From Aggregatibacter aphrophilus ATCC 33389 (GTDB taxonomy: Bacteria > Pseudomonadota > Gammaproteobacteria > Enterobacterales > Pasteurellaceae), in NCBI RefSeq assembly GCF_900636915.1, contig NZ_LR134327.1:1798001-1862000 (forward strand): DNA of 64,000 nt. The letters run 5' to 3'. This document shows positions 51,529 through 63,090 of this stretch, one piece after another (position 1 is the first letter of the stretch; the number at the start of each line of letters is the position of its first letter). A program made the position numbers and the translations under genes. The notes below the pieces were generated by a model, which worked only from the letters and a program-made list of their open reading frames with translations, was not told where the DNA came from and ran no database searches.

Positions 51529-52035
51529 TTAAAGAACACGACGGGATTGAGTATAAGTTCTTGTCCAGTAATTATCGTTCAACGATTCAATAATCACACC
51601 GCGGCTTGTACTAGAATGCATAAATTTGTCATTACCGATATAAACGCCTACATGATGGTTCTTACGGAAAAAGACCAAGTCCCCCACTCTTAACTCGTGC
51701 TTCTTGATTTCCTTACCTACATAGCGTTGCTCGGAAGTGGAACGTGGTAATGCAACACCGAAAGCATCTAAGAATGTGGTTTGCATAAATCCGGAACAAT
51801 CAATTCCTTTTTTCGTTAAACCACCGAAACGGTAACGGGTACCGACCCACTCTTGATAAACTTTGGAAAGGCGTTTATCCATGATGCCTGAATATTGATG
51901 GGGTTTGTTAGTTTTTAATTGTGCTGCAATTAATTGGTTAAGTTGGTCTTCATCTTGATCTTGTTGGTAAGCAATATTGCTTGAACAGGCTGTGAGAGCA
52001 AGCAAAGGCGCGATAATCAATAATTTTCTGAACAT
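51529..52035 (-). CDS. mepS: NlpC/P60 lipoprotein, murein endopeptidase MepS-like
   Basis: Cell-wall hydrolase cutting peptide cross-links to allow growth. The 168-residue lipoprotein has lipobox LTAC (Cys17) and an NlpC/P60 domain with nucleophile Cys80 in GIDCSGF, His128 in HHVGVYIG and His140 in MHSS. Length and architecture match Spr/MepS; NlpC is an alternative name for a close relative. Confidence 0.9.
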   Translation of the reverse strand: MFRKLLIIAPLLALTACSSNIAYQQDQDEDQLNQLIAAQLKTNKPHQYSGIMDKRLSKVYQEWVGTRYRFGGLTKKGIDCSGFMQTTFLDAFGVALPRSTSEQRYVGKEIKKHELRVGDLVFFRKNHHVGVYIGNDKFMHSSTSRGVIIESLNDNYWTRTYTQSRRVL

Positions 52036-52214
52036 AAATTTAAGTGGTTATTTTAAATGAGGTTTTTCGACTTAGTTAATCGCGCGAAATAATATCGTAA
52101 ATTTGTGTAAAGATCCAGCTAAAATGGCATTAAATTTAAAGAAATATGGAAATTTTTTAGCACATATAGTGCATAACGCCTAAATTATACACTATATATT
52201 GATAACTGAAAGGA
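52036..52214. other. Spacer between mepS and kdsA with a palindrome
   Basis: TATAGTGCATA (about 52167-52177) recurs inverted as TATACACTATA (about 52187-52197), an operator-like or terminator-like palindrome just after the kdsA stop. Otherwise nothing recognised. Confidence 0.35.
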
Positions 52215-53078
<864 letters not shown>

Positions 53079-53978
53079 TTATTTATCTGAAATGTTTGCC
53101 CAACGCCCTAGCGTAACACGCTCATTATTTCCATAATCCCGGCATGTTTCAACATCTTGCCATAAATTCATCTGAAAAATCGACCGCACTTTTTCGCCTT
53201 GTTGCCAACCATGTTCCAACAACAAATAGCCATTTTCCGTTAAATACTGTGGTGCATGTTCAATAATATGTCGTAAATCAGTATAACCGCCTTCCTCCGC
53301 CACCAAAGCAGACAAGGGTTCAAAACGTACATCGCCTTGATTTAAATGTTCATCGTTATTATCAATGTAAGGCGGATTACTCACGATTACATCAAATTGT
53401 CCCCTAACATTATCAAACCAGTGGCTTTGTAAAAAATGGACATTTAATTGATTTTTTTTCGCATTCGTTCTTGCCAACTCAACTATTTCAGGCAAGAAAT
53501 CCACGCCGATAATATCAAGTTGAATCTGCTGTTTTTGTGTCACGAATTTTAATTCCGATGCCAACGCCAACGCGATCGCACCGGTTCCCGTACCAAGATC
53601 TAAAATGCGAAAAGAGGGTGAATGTTGATCGCACTTTTGTAGCTTTTCAATAGCAATCTCCACCGCTTTTTCCACCAAAACCTCCGTATCGGGGCGCGGA
53701 ATTAGCGTTTTTTCCGACACTGCCAACGGCAACGACCAAAATTCTTTTTCACCAAGAAGATAAGCAATAGGTTCGCCTTTCAAACGGCGAGACAAAAGTG
53801 CGGTCAATTTTTCCAGTGTTTTTTTCTCCAATACTGTTTCGCCAAATGCCAAAATAAAGGCGCGGGATTTTTGTGTAGCGGATTGTAATAACACCAAGGC
53901 ATCCACTCTGCCGTTTTCAGAGGAATTCGCCTGATTTAACGCTTGCGTGGCTTGTTGAAGCCATTGTTGATAATTCAT
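53079..53978 (-). CDS. prmC: Release factor glutamine methyltransferase
   Basis: Methylates the GGQ glutamine of RF1 and RF2. The 299-residue protein has an N-terminal helical RF-binding domain and a Rossmann methyltransferase with ILDLGTGTGAIALALA near 126-141 and the substrate motif SNPPY near 200. It overlaps the RDD gene by 4 bases and lies two genes after its substrate prfA. Confidence 0.96.
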   Translation of the reverse strand: MNYQQWLQQATQALNQANSSENGRVDALVLLQSATQKSRAFILAFGETVLEKKTLEKLTALLSRRLKGEPIAYLLGEKEFWSLPLAVSEKTLIPRPDTEVLVEKAVEIAIEKLQKCDQHSPSFRILDLGTGTGAIALALASELKFVTQKQQIQLDIIGVDFLPEIVELARTNAKKNQLNVHFLQSHWFDNVRGQFDVIVSNPPYIDNNDEHLNQGDVRFEPLSALVAEEGGYTDLRHIIEHAPQYLTENGYLLLEHGWQQGEKVRSIFQMNLWQDVETCRDYGNNERVTLGRWANISDK

Positions 53979-54529
53979 TTTTTACGTGTCACTTTTTGCA
54001 CAATAATCGAATTGGCGTAGGTAGTAGAAAATAGTGTTACTAGAAATGAGAATGGATTAAGCATACGGATGAGACTCCCCCCTTCACGCATAAGGTAATG
54101 GAAGGCTCCAATTTTCTTTCTCGTTTCGGCGTTCAATATAAATAATCCCATTATTCGCTTACCAATAGTCTGCCCATAACGAAAAATAAAAAACAATTGA
54201 AACACAAAGTAAGGAAAAACTGTAATCAAAATCCGAGAGACATCACCTTTATTATGAAAAAATATAGAAAAAATCATAAAAAGGTAAAACAGCAAAATAT
54301 TAATCAATACCGCCAGTACTCGGCGCCAAAATGGCGCTTTTTCATAAACATAAGATTCAATGGGGTGAGAAATTTGATAAGCCGCTTTGGATTTTTGTAG
54401 CTTCGCTTCATTGGACTGTTTTTTATGGTTTTGTGCAAATTCTCTAGACGGGGAGATTGTTTTATCTCTCGGATTAAAAACCAATCCCCTTTCTGCATCC
54501 TTACGCTTGTTAGGCTCTTCTACTAACAT
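53975..54529 (-). CDS. RDD family membrane protein
   Basis: A 184-residue protein: a polar, basic N-terminal part (about 1-65), then an RDD domain with three or so membrane helices (FWRRVLAVLINILLFYLFMIF; YFVFQLFFIFRYGQTIGKRIMGL). RDD proteins are small membrane proteins of mostly unknown role; some are linked to ion transport. Placed between prfA and prmC and coupled to the latter, as in Haemophilus. Confidence 0.85.
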   Translation of the reverse strand: MLVEEPNKRKDAERGLVFNPRDKTISPSREFAQNHKKQSNEAKLQKSKAAYQISHPIESYVYEKAPFWRRVLAVLINILLFYLFMIFSIFFHNKGDVSRILITVFPYFVFQLFFIFRYGQTIGKRIMGLFILNAETRKKIGAFHYLMREGGSLIRMLNPFSFLVTLFSTTYANSIIVQKVTRKK

Positions 54530-54542
54530 ATCGCAATATCGT

Positions 54543-55625
54543 TTAATTTTGTTCCGATAATGTAGCTAATTGATCCGCCTGATATTCGGTGATAATCGGC
54601 TGAATGAGTTCATCAATCTTTCCATTCATGACTTCATCCAAGCGATAAATTGTAAGGTTAATGCGATGATCGGTTACGCGGCCTTGCGGATAATTGTAAG
54701 TGCGGATTTTGTCGGAACGGTCACCCGAACCTAATAAATTGCGGCGGGTATCCGCTTGCTCTTGTGCCAATTTATCCTGTTCTTGCTGAACCAATCGGGA
54801 AGCTAACACGGACAACGCTTTGGCTTTGTTTTTATGTTGCGAACGTTCATCCTGACATTCCACCACCATGCCGGTAGGAATATGGGTAATACGCACGGCA
54901 GAGTCGGTTTTATTGATGTGCTGGCCACCCGCCCCGGATGCACGGTAGGTATCGATACGCAAATCTGACGGGTTAATTTCCGGCATTTCGGATTCCGGTA
55001 ACTCAGGCATCACCGCAACGGTACAAGCAGAAGTATGAATACGCCCCTGTGATTCTGTTTTCGGCACACGTTGAACACGATGACCGCCTGATTCAAATTT
55101 TAATTGCCCATATACGCCATCACCGCTAACAAGCGCAATAATTTCTTTAAATCCACCCTGTTCGCTTTCATTTTCACTGAGCACTTCCACGCGCCAACGT
55201 TTGAGTTCGGCATAACGGCTGTACATACGGAAAAGATCGCCGGCAAAAATGCCTGCTTCATCACCGCCTGTCCCTGCGCGGATTTCTAAATAGCAGTTAT
55301 ATTCATCATTCGGATCTTTCGGTAATAATAAAATCTGTAATTGCTGTTCAACCTCTGTAAGTTCGGCTTCAGATTCTTCAATTTCCATTTGTGCCATTTC
55401 TTTCATTTCAGGATCATCCAGCAAAATTTTTGCTTCTTCAAGGTTAGAATTAAGTTGATTCCAACGATTAAAACATTTCACAACATCTTCAAGTTGTGAA
55501 TATTCTTTGGAATAGGCTCTAAATTTATCTTGATCGCTAATGACAGAAGCATCACCCAATAACGCTTCTAACTCTTCATAACGCTCTTTTAAGCTCTCTA
55601 ATTTGGTAATAATAGATGGTTTCAT
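54543..55625 (-). CDS. prfA: Peptide chain release factor 1
   Basis: Recognises UAA and UAG and triggers peptide release. The 360 residues (E. coli 360) hold the GGQ motif in [21 protein letters not shown] near 228-248 and the tripeptide anticodon-like PxT region near 186 ([14 protein letters not shown]). UGA is left to RF2, which matters for the selenocysteine UGA in selD. Confidence 0.97.
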   Translation of the reverse strand: MKPSIITKLESLKERYEELEALLGDASVISDQDKFRAYSKEYSQLEDVVKCFNRWNQLNSNLEEAKILLDDPEMKEMAQMEIEESEAELTEVEQQLQILLLPKDPNDEYNCYLEIRAGTGGDEAGIFAGDLFRMYSRYAELKRWRVEVLSENESEQGGFKEIIALVSGDGVYGQLKFESGGHRVQRVPKTESQGRIHTSACTVAVMPELPESEMPEINPSDLRIDTYRASGAGGQHINKTDSAVRITHIPTGMVVECQDERSQHKNKAKALSVLASRLVQQEQDKLAQEQADTRRNLLGSGDRSDKIRTYNYPQGRVTDHRINLTIYRLDEVMNGKIDELIQPIITEYQADQLATLSEQN

Positions 55626-55723
55626 TGCTTAACCTTGGAAAAAATTGAAAAAGGAAAATTAAACTAAAAAATCGGGGCATTCTAGCACATAATAGGGATT
55701 TTGTTGAAGTTCACATAAAGAAA

Positions 55724-55751
55724 AAAGGCTTCCGAATTTTCGAAAGCCTTT
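55724..55751 (-). terminator. Terminator after the SlyB-like gene
   Basis: AAAGGCTTCCGA and TCGAAAGCCTTT form a 12-base arm stem with one mismatch, followed on the minus strand by a T-run. Confidence 0.8.
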
Positions 55752-55769
55752 CCTTTTTATGGACAAAAA

Positions 55770-56225
55770 TTAAAGTGCAGATACATTCAAACGTGAACCA
55801 CCAACGATACGCACACGCGCACCCGGCACAAGATTAGGTTCGGCTTTTTGCACTACCACAATTTCTTTGCCGTCATCTTTGCGGATAACCATTTCCAAAC
55901 TACTCACTTGGCTGGCTTTTTCTTCTACTTTACTACCGATTACCGCGCCGGCAACCGCTCCAATAGCAGTGGCAAGCACTTGACCTGTACCACCGCCGAT
56001 ACCGGAAGCCGCAATACCACCGATGGCGCCACCACCAACAGTACCGATCACGCCTTGGTTATCTGCCTGAATTTTCACCGGACGAGTAGAAACAATCGTG
56101 CCGTAACTAATTGAACGCGCTTCTTTCGCTTGTTCGGAAGAATAAACGTTACCGCCATAAATATCTTGGTTAGCACAACCAACCATGCCCAATGCCATTA
56201 AAACGACAACTGCGATTTTTTTCAT
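55770..56225 (-). CDS. SlyB/Pcp-family outer membrane lipoprotein
   Basis: A 151-residue lipoprotein (lipobox MVGC, Cys17) with a glycine-rich glycine-zipper centre (VGGGAIGGIAASGIGGGTGQVLATAIGAVAGAVIGS; about 63-98) and a C-terminal beta domain (VIRKDDGKEIVVVQ). This is the plan of SlyB and of the Haemophilus 15-kDa Pcp protein. SlyB relatives stabilise the outer membrane under stress. Confidence 0.88.
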   Translation of the reverse strand: MKKIAVVVLMALGMVGCANQDIYGGNVYSSEQAKEARSISYGTIVSTRPVKIQADNQGVIGTVGGGAIGGIAASGIGGGTGQVLATAIGAVAGAVIGSKVEEKASQVSSLEMVIRKDDGKEIVVVQKAEPNLVPGARVRIVGGSRLNVSAL

Positions 56226-56304
56226 AAATGCTCCTTAAACGGTAAATGAAATTATCATGACTATATTAGCCCAAATTAAGTGAGGAATAAACCACCGACT
56301 TACA

Positions 56305-56892
56305 CTACACAGCCCCAATAATTTGTTTTATGCTGTATGGATGAACTTTAATACAAATATGATTATGGTTCTGGTCCGAAAAACTGATGGCCACCGATAA
56401 ATTGACCAGTTTTTCACCATCGGCTTTCGGTTCGCTCGTTTTGACTTTCAAACCTTCGAATTGGTTCCGCAAAAACAAATTTTTTATACGGGCTAACCAT
56501 TCCGCCTCGGTTTCTCCGGTTAAAAACGGCACAACCACCTCAATATGTTCCCACGTTTCTTGCGGATAATGTTTATTCTTCGGGAACGGCAACTCCACTA
56601 CGTCAATTGCCTGTCCGGCAAGGTATAACGGTTGAGTTAAGGCAATTAAATAAATCACCCTACCATTCACTGAATTATCGCTTAACACGGAGCCATAGTT
56701 TAACAACAATGCCAACCATTCACGAGCCTTCTGCTCTGAATTAACACGCAACGAAAGATGATCGATTTCATATTTGGTTAGGTCTAAATGAATCGCTTCC
56801 GCAAGCGCCTGAATTTTTTGCTCGAAATCCTGAAGATCCGCTAAAAGTGCGGTCTGATTTTGAAACATTTCGTGGGGCAAATGAAACGACAT
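56305..56892 (-). CDS. yecM: YecM family VOC-like protein
   Basis: A 195-residue protein of the YecM family, a vicinal-oxygen-chelate fold (HLSLRVNSEQKAREW; IDVVELPFPKNKHYPQETWEHIEVVVP). Its activity is unknown. It is divergent from argS, its usual neighbour in enterics. Confidence 0.88.
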   Translation of the reverse strand: MSFHLPHEMFQNQTALLADLQDFEQKIQALAEAIHLDLTKYEIDHLSLRVNSEQKAREWLALLLNYGSVLSDNSVNGRVIYLIALTQPLYLAGQAIDVVELPFPKNKHYPQETWEHIEVVVPFLTGETEAEWLARIKNLFLRNQFEGLKVKTSEPKADGEKLVNLSVAISFSDQNHNHICIKVHPYSIKQIIGAV

Positions 56893-56980
56893 AAATTTCC
56901 CTTTTTGGCTTTTCTGAAACGTGAAACAACGGTATTATATCCAGCAATTTTTATCCCTCAAAAGAATTTAAGGTTCAACC

Positions 56981-58714
56981 GTGAATATTCAATCTATTTT
57001 ATCCGAAAAAATCAAACAAGCGATGCTTGCTGCCGGTGCAGATTCGCAATGTGAAGCGTTGGTACGTCAATCGGGCAAAGTACAATTTGGTGACTATCAA
57101 GCTAACGGCATAATGCCTGCTGCCAAAAAATTAGGCATAAATCCGCGTGAATTTGCACAACTGGTGTTAGCGAAAGCCGAATTGCAAGATATTACGGAAA
57201 AAACCGAAATCGCCGGCCCTGGGTTTATTAATATTTTTCTGAAAGATGGTTGGTTAGCGGAAAATATCGGCAACGCTGTGAAAGATCCGAAATTAGGCAT
57301 TCACCACCAGGATAAACAAACGGTGGTGGTGGACTACTCTTCTCCCAACGTTGCCAAAGAAATGCATGTAGGGCATTTACGTTCCACCATCATCGGCGAC
57401 GCTGTGGTGCGTACGTTAGAATTTTTAGGCAATCACGTTATCCGCGCTAACCATGTAGGCGATTGGGGTACACAATTTGGCATGCTCATTGCCTATTTGG
57501 AAAAAATGGAAAACGAGCACGCCTCTGAAATGGAACTCTGCGATTTGGAAGCCTTTTATCGTGCAGCGAAGAAACATTATGACGAAGATCCGATATTTGC
57601 CGAGAAAGCCCGCAATTATGTGGTGAAACTGCAAAGCGGCGATGAATATTGCCGTACCATGTGGCAAAAGCTGGTAAAAATCACTATGCAACAAAATCAA
57701 CACAATTACGATCGTTTAAATGTGACCTTAACCGAAAAAGATGTCATGGGTGAAAGCCTGTATAACCCAATGCTGCCGGGCATTGTAGAAGATCTTAAAA
57801 AACAAGGTCTCGCCGTAGAAGACGATGGCGCGTGGGTGGTTTATTTAGATGAATTTAAAAATAAAGACGGTGGCTCGATGGGCGTTATCGTGCAGAAAAA
57901 AGACGGCGGTTTTCTTTATACCACCACCGATATTGCCGCCGCCAAATATCGCTATGAAACCTTAAAAGCCAACCGTGCATTGGTATTCTCCGATACCCGC
58001 CAAAGCCAACACATGCAACAGGCATGGCTGATTACCCGCAAAGCCGGTTATGTGCCGGACAGCTTTCAACTGGAACATAAAAATTTCGGCATGATGCTCG
58101 GCAAAGACGGCAAGCCATTCAAAACCCGCAGCGGCGACACTGTAAAATTGGCGGATTTATTGGACGAAGCCATTGAACGCGCGGGTGTATTAATTTCACA
58201 AAAATCCACCGCACTTTCCGATCAAGAAAAAGCGGATGTCATTGAGGCTGTCGGTATTGGTTCAGTAAAATACGCAGATTTATCCAAAAATCGTACCACA
58301 GACTATGTGTTCGACTGGGACAACATGTTGAGCTTTGAAGGCAACACTGCGCCTTACATGCAATATGCCTACACCCGTATTCGTTCGATTTTCAATCGTA
58401 GCCAAATTGCCCTAAGCGAAGTGGAACAAGCCCAATTAAGCATTACAGATGAAAAAGAGCGTGCTTTAGCAATCAAATTATTACAATTTGAAGAAGCTAT
58501 TCAAATAGTAGCAAAAGACGGCACACCACATGTGCTTTGTACTTATTTGTATGAGTTGGCAGGCGTGTTCTCTTCTTTCTATGAGCATTGCCCGATTTTA
58601 AATAACGAAGATCAACAGGTAAAATTAAGCCGTTTGAAATTGGCTTTATTAACAGAAAGAACGCTAAAACAAGGATTGGGTTTACTCGGTATTAAAACCG
58701 TTGAGAAAATGTAA
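56981..58714 (+). CDS. argS: Arginyl-tRNA synthetase
   Basis: Class I synthetase charging tRNA-Arg. It has 577 residues, as in E. coli: N-terminal Add-1 domain, [17 protein letters not shown] near 120-136 containing the HIGH element, and the C-terminal DALR anticodon-binding domain ([22 protein letters not shown]). It starts at a GTG with AAGG upstream. Confidence 0.97.
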   Translation: MNIQSILSEKIKQAMLAAGADSQCEALVRQSGKVQFGDYQANGIMPAAKKLGINPREFAQLVLAKAELQDITEKTEIAGPGFINIFLKDGWLAENIGNAVKDPKLGIHHQDKQTVVVDYSSPNVAKEMHVGHLRSTIIGDAVVRTLEFLGNHVIRANHVGDWGTQFGMLIAYLEKMENEHASEMELCDLEAFYRAAKKHYDEDPIFAEKARNYVVKLQSGDEYCRTMWQKLVKITMQQNQHNYDRLNVTLTEKDVMGESLYNPMLPGIVEDLKKQGLAVEDDGAWVVYLDEFKNKDGGSMGVIVQKKDGGFLYTTTDIAAAKYRYETLKANRALVFSDTRQSQHMQQAWLITRKAGYVPDSFQLEHKNFGMMLGKDGKPFKTRSGDTVKLADLLDEAIERAGVLISQKSTALSDQEKADVIEAVGIGSVKYADLSKNRTTDYVFDWDNMLSFEGNTAPYMQYAYTRIRSIFNRSQIALSEVEQAQLSITDEKERALAIKLLQFEEAIQIVAKDGTPHVLCTYLYELAGVFSSFYEHCPILNNEDQQVKLSRLKLALLTERTLKQGLGLLGIKTVEKM

Positions 58715-58734
58715 TCAGACTTCCAAACAATATC

Positions 58735-58758
58735 CCGTTCATTTGAGCGGAATTTTTT
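58735..58758 (+). terminator. Terminator after argS
   Basis: CCGTTC and GAGCGG form a 6-bp stem (one G-U pair) with a 4-base loop and T6. Confidence 0.6.
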
Positions 58759-59073
58759 ATTAAAAAATCAAATTGTCGATTTTGAGAAAATGAGACAAAA
58801 AAAGTGCCTCATAAGAGGCACTACTCGGAAAGCAAAATATGTTTGGCTACTGATATAGCACTTATTTTTGTTGGCGCTAAGAATACTGAATAAACCACCG
58901 CAAAGCAAATAATTATTAAGAAATTTGTGAATCAAGCCACTGTTTTACATAAATTTACTTTAACCTTAAGCTGGCTTTACAAATAAAAAGTGCGGTCAAT
59001 TTTCACAAAACATTTAAAAATCTTACCGCACTTCTTAACCCTATTAATGGGAATAGATTAAAATTAATCTAAA
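58759..59073. other. Convergent intergenic region with several hairpins
   Basis: Besides two terminators it holds an inverted uptake-sequence pair (58988-58996 and 59025-59033) near the end of the minus-strand gene. No coding sequence seen. Confidence 0.5.
58803..58822 (-). terminator. Hairpin with T-run on the minus strand
   Basis: AGTGCCTC and GAGGCACT form a perfect 8-bp stem, ATAA loop; on the minus strand T7 follows. Backup terminator for the YdgA-family gene. Confidence 0.6.
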
Positions 59074-60507
59074 TTAATGCCCCATCGACATCGTAGCTAA
59101 AAACAGCATGGAAATCACTTGCTCTTCCGGAATTACCTGACCGTTTAATTTCAACTGGCCTTTTTCCAACACAAGCTCCAATTTCACTTGCTTGCCGTCA
59201 TCCACTAAAATACCTTGTTGAACACCATTTTTTACGCCTTGATCAATTTGGATAGTCGCCATTTTTGTTGCCTGCTCTTTATCTAAACTTTGCAACTGCA
59301 ATCCTGTGGCAACCTGATCAACTAACGCAGCTTTATTAGCATCCACTTTAAAAACAAAGTGATTAAATAAATTGAAAACTTTGCCTTTTGGTAATGAGTT
59401 CTCAAAATCGGAACTAGCAATGGAAACATCTAAATTAGCAGCCAATTTGCCTTTTTGATTAGTTAAGGTTGGTGTAAAAATAAATTGCGGTTGGGTATCA
59501 AAGAATTTCTTGACCGCTGCGATTTCCTTGTCACTTAAGTCTTCTTTTTGCTGTTTAGTCGCTTCGGTAAAAATATGCATTAATTGGTTGAAGGTTTCAC
59601 CGTCAACATGATTAAAAGCCGAATCAATATTTAAATCACCAAATTCCGCTTGATTATAAGTAAAACCATTAGCAACTATTTTAGCGGCAGAATCTAAGAA
59701 TTTATCTTTTCTCACCGTATCAAAATCCATTTTCCAATCTTTAATGCCAAAGTTATTCACCTTGCCTTGAATATCCGTACCGGTAATTTTAACCGCTCCG
59801 CCGGAAATAAATTGCTTGCCGGTTGTCACATAATCCCATTCCGGAATTCGCCCGTAATTAGCATCAATTTTCACATTTTCAAGCTCAAAACCACCCTTTT
59901 TAGTAGCTTCGTTATACACAAGTTTAGAAAGACCTAAATCTAGTTTATTAATGCCTTCACGCACAAAACCGAATTTTAATTCAAAGCCGTTGATGGCTAA
60001 TGTGCCATTTTTCATTGAAGCTTCAAATGGCACCAAATCCAACTTAGAATCGCCGCTTTGGGTATAACTAACTGAGGTAGTGACTGTAATCGGTGTTTTA
60101 CCTTTAGTGGCATCAAACCAAGGCGCCGTAGTATCGTTTTTAGTAATTTGATCGACGCTGGAAAACATACTCGGCATGAAATTAAAATGGCTAATCTGAT
60201 TTAACGGTAATGGACCATGATATAACGTGCCTTCAAATGGTAAAACCCAAGTTTTACTTGGCTCATCAAGTGGGCTGACAATAACTTGATATTTGGTTTT
60301 TGAACTGAACAAACCACGTTCAAAAGAAACGTTATCAAATCGAATATCCAAGCCTAAAGAATAGGCGGATTTATTAATATCTTTATTGGCAAGATTAATT
60401 TGACGGGCAAATTCCGTTTCGGCAACTTTACCGGTGTACCAAGCACCGCCGCCCCAGGCTGCGCCCAATGCAATAACGATTCCTAAAGCTAACGCTGATT
60501 TCTTCAT
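59074..60507 (-). CDS. YdgA/DUF945 family protein
   Basis: A 477-residue protein with one N-terminal hydrophobic segment (about 4-26) that anchors or exports it, then a long repetitive beta-rich body (DIRFDNVSFERGLFSSKTKYQVIVSP; GTLAINGFELKFG) typical of the YdgA/DUF945 group, whose lipid-transfer-like role is only suspected. It is monocistronic and ends in the convergent region with argS. Confidence 0.82.
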   Translation of the reverse strand: MKKSALALGIVIALGAAWGGGAWYTGKVAETEFARQINLANKDINKSAYSLGLDIRFDNVSFERGLFSSKTKYQVIVSPLDEPSKTWVLPFEGTLYHGPLPLNQISHFNFMPSMFSSVDQITKNDTTAPWFDATKGKTPITVTTSVSYTQSGDSKLDLVPFEASMKNGTLAINGFELKFGFVREGINKLDLGLSKLVYNEATKKGGFELENVKIDANYGRIPEWDYVTTGKQFISGGAVKITGTDIQGKVNNFGIKDWKMDFDTVRKDKFLDSAAKIVANGFTYNQAEFGDLNIDSAFNHVDGETFNQLMHIFTEATKQQKEDLSDKEIAAVKKFFDTQPQFIFTPTLTNQKGKLAANLDVSIASSDFENSLPKGKVFNLFNHFVFKVDANKAALVDQVATGLQLQSLDKEQATKMATIQIDQGVKNGVQQGILVDDGKQVKLELVLEKGQLKLNGQVIPEEQVISMLFLATMSMGH

Positions 60508-60619
60508 AATATGTCCTTAACTAAGTGATAAGTATTAAAAATAATTTGTGTAATCTAGCATAAATTAAAAAGGGATCAATTCATCAACAAAATAAAAATG
60601 AAAAATTTTAATTTTTTCC

Positions 60620-60647
60620 CTTGAAGTTCACCTTTTTAACCTTATTT
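60620..60647 (+). promoter_or_regulatory. Heat-shock (sigma-32) promoter P1 of dnaK
   Basis: CTTGAA (60620-60625, preceded by CC) and CCTTATTT (60640-60647) are separated by 14 bases, close to the sigma-32 consensus CTTGAA-N13-15-CCCCATNT. Confidence 0.6.
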
Positions 60648-60708
60648 TACAGAAACGAATCGGGATTTGACCGCACTTTAGGTTCATTGAAAAAAATTTA
60701 AAAATAAA

Positions 60709-60736
60709 CTTGAAATGCGAAATTCAATCCACATCT
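60709..60736 (+). promoter_or_regulatory. Possible second heat-shock promoter P2 of dnaK
   Basis: CTTGAA (60709-60714), a 14-base spacer and CCACATCT (60729-60736) repeat the P1 arrangement nearer the gene. Confidence 0.5.
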
Positions 60737-60789
60737 TACAATCCGTAAACCATTATACCGAATTTAAAATTTCACTTAGGAGAAAACAA

Positions 60790-62691
60790 ATGGGAAAAAT
60801 TATTGGTATTGACTTAGGTACAACAAACTCTTGTGTTGCTGTTATGGATGGCGATAAACCACGCGTGATTGAAAACGCAGAAGGCGATCGCACCACTCCG
60901 TCAATTATTGCTTATACAAATGATAATGAAACTTTAGTAGGTCAACCGGCAAAACGCCAAGCGGTCACCAACCCGAAAAACACATTATTTGCAATTAAAC
61001 GTTTAATCGGCCGTCGTTTTGAAGATGCTGAAGTAAAACGTGATATTGACATCATGCCATTTGAAATTACACGCGCAGACAATGGCGACGCGTGGGTCAA
61101 TGTGAAAGGCGATAAATTAGCACCTCCGCAAATTTCTGCCGAAGTGTTGAAAAAAATGAAAAAAACCGCCGAAGATTTCTTGGGCGAACCGGTTACTGAA
61201 GCCGTTATTACTGTGCCGGCATACTTTAACGATGCACAACGTCAAGCAACCAAAGATGCAGGTCGTATCGCAGGCTTAGAAGTTAAACGTATCATCAACG
61301 AACCTACTGCAGCCGCACTAGCTTACGGCTTAGATAAAGGTCAAGGTAACAAAACCATCGCGGTTTACGACTTAGGGGGCGGTACATTCGACTTATCCAT
61401 CATCGAAATTGATGAAGTGGGTGGCGAAAAAACCTTTGAAGTATTAGCAACCAACGGTGATACTCACTTAGGAGGTGAAGACTTCGATAACCGTGTAATC
61501 AACTATTTGGTCGATGAATTCCAAAAAGAACAAGGCATTGACTTACGCAAAGATCCGCTTGCAATGCAACGTTTAAAAGAAGCCGGTGAAAAAGCGAAAA
61601 TTGAGCTTTCTTCCGCACAACAAACCGATGTAAATCTTCCTTACATCACAGCGGATGCAACCGGTCCTAAACACTTAAACATCAAGTTGACTCGTGCGAA
61701 ATTAGAATCCTTAGTGGAAGATTTAGTGGCGAAATCTCTTGAGCCGGTAAAAGTTGCATTAAACGATGCCGGATTAACAGCGTCTCAAATTGATGATGTT
61801 ATTCTTGTGGGCGGTCAAACCCGTATGCCATTAGTACAACAAAAAGTAGAAGAATTCTTCGGCAAAGCACCACGTAAAGACGTGAACCCGGATGAAGCTG
61901 TTGCAATTGGTGCAGCGGTACAAGGCGGTGTGTTAGCCGGTGATGTGAAAGACGTCTTGTTGTTAGACGTTACTCCGTTATCATTGGGTATCGAAACCAT
62001 GGGTGGTGTGATGACCACTTTAATTGAGAAAAACACGACGATTCCAACCAAAAAATCGCAAGTGTTCTCAACTGCGGAAGATAACCAAAGTGCGGTAACC
62101 ATTCACGTGTTACAAGGTGAACGTAAACAGGCTTCTGCCAATAAATCTTTAGGTCAATTCAACCTTGAAGGCATCAACCCGGCGCCACGCGGTATGCCAC
62201 AAATTGAAGTGACCTTCGACATCGACGCAGACGGTATCATCCATGTTTCTGCGAAAGACAAAGGCACAGGCAAAGAACAACAAATCACCATTAAAGCGTC
62301 TTCCGGTTTAAGTGATGAAGAAATTCAACAAATGGTACGTGATGCTGAAGCGAACGCAGAGTCTGACCGTAAATTTGAAGAATTAGTACAAGCCCGCAAC
62401 CAAGCAGATCACCTTGTACACAGCACCCGCAAACAATTAAGTGAAGCCGGTGACAATGTACCTGCCGCAGATCGTGCGGCTATCGAAAGCGCATTAAGCG
62501 ACTTAGAAGCGGCTGCGAAAGGTGAAGATAAAGCGGTAATTGAAGCCAAACTTCAAGCCCTTGCCGAAGTTGCACAAAAACTTGCACAAACAGCACAACC
62601 GCAAGGTGAGCCACAACAAGCTCAAAGTAACAGCAAATCGAATGACGATGTTGTTGATGCAGAGTTTGAAGAAGTGAAAGATAACAAGTAA
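60790..62691 (+). CDS. dnaK: Chaperone protein DnaK (Hsp70)
   Basis: ATP-driven chaperone working with DnaJ and GrpE. The 633 residues from the ATG at 60790 (TTAGGAGAAAAC upstream) start [15 protein letters not shown]; an in-frame earlier codon at 60715 lies in the P2 promoter. ATPase signatures [13 protein letters not shown] and VGGQTRMP are present, then the linker [13 protein letters not shown], the substrate domain and the acidic tail ending [12 protein letters not shown]. Confidence 0.98.
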   Translation: MGKIIGIDLGTTNSCVAVMDGDKPRVIENAEGDRTTPSIIAYTNDNETLVGQPAKRQAVTNPKNTLFAIKRLIGRRFEDAEVKRDIDIMPFEITRADNGDAWVNVKGDKLAPPQISAEVLKKMKKTAEDFLGEPVTEAVITVPAYFNDAQRQATKDAGRIAGLEVKRIINEPTAAALAYGLDKGQGNKTIAVYDLGGGTFDLSIIEIDEVGGEKTFEVLATNGDTHLGGEDFDNRVINYLVDEFQKEQGIDLRKDPLAMQRLKEAGEKAKIELSSAQQTDVNLPYITADATGPKHLNIKLTRAKLESLVEDLVAKSLEPVKVALNDAGLTASQIDDVILVGGQTRMPLVQQKVEEFFGKAPRKDVNPDEAVAIGAAVQGGVLAGDVKDVLLLDVTPLSLGIETMGGVMTTLIEKNTTIPTKKSQVFSTAEDNQSAVTIHVLQGERKQASANKSLGQFNLEGINPAPRGMPQIEVTFDIDADGIIHVSAKDKGTGKEQQITIKASSGLSDEEIQQMVRDAEANAESDRKFEELVQARNQADHLVHSTRKQLSEAGDNVPAADRAAIESALSDLEAAAKGEDKAVIEAKLQALAEVAQKLAQTAQPQGEPQQAQSNSKSNDDVVDAEFEEVKDNK

Positions 62692-62710
62692 TTGATTTGT
62701 TAGATAATAA

Positions 62711-62735
62711 AGGGCGTATGATTACGCCCTTTTTG
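62711..62735 (+). terminator. Terminator after dnaK
   Basis: AGGGCGTA-TGAT-TACGCCCT and T5: an 8-bp perfect stem. Confidence 0.85.
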
Positions 62736-62782
62736 GCTATTTACCGATAAACAAAAAGGGCGGTTAATTTTTTGATTTTTTT

Positions 62783-62853
62783 ATAGGGACAGACTTTATG
62801 TCTATCCGGTATTGCGAATGTTATTGACAGGACAGGCATAAAGCCTATCCCTA
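62783..62853. repeat. Inverted repeat of a palindromic unit
   Basis: Two arms of about 24 bases, one beginning TAGGGACAGACTTTATG (62784-62807) and the other ending AAGCCTATCCCTA (to 62853), are inverted copies with about five mismatches. Each arm is itself a rough palindrome around TTTAT. Probably a dispersed repeat of the REP type; no second locus is seen in this window. Confidence 0.6.
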
Positions 62854-63090
62854 CGATAAAAAACATTTCAATTTTTGACCGCACTTAAACTCCTCCTGAA
62901 TCATCTCTTTATTGAAGAGAGAACAATTCGGAAAAGGAACAAAAATGGATTCCCTTCTTTTCCGCCTTTGTAGATTTGAATTTGTAGGAAAGTTTTACAT
63001 ATATGAGCCGAAATGAGTTCAAAAATTTCTGTAAAGCAAATTCAATGAAGCAAAGAAAAGTAACATAGAGACCAAAACGGAAACAACCTA

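Larger units (their letters stand above)
62692..63090. other. dnaK-dnaJ spacer
   Basis: Unusually long for this pair. It holds the dnaK terminator, an inverted repeat, an uptake sequence near 62876 and a short TCTCTTTATTGAAGAGA hairpin. A separate dnaJ promoter is likely but not clearly readable. Confidence 0.5.
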
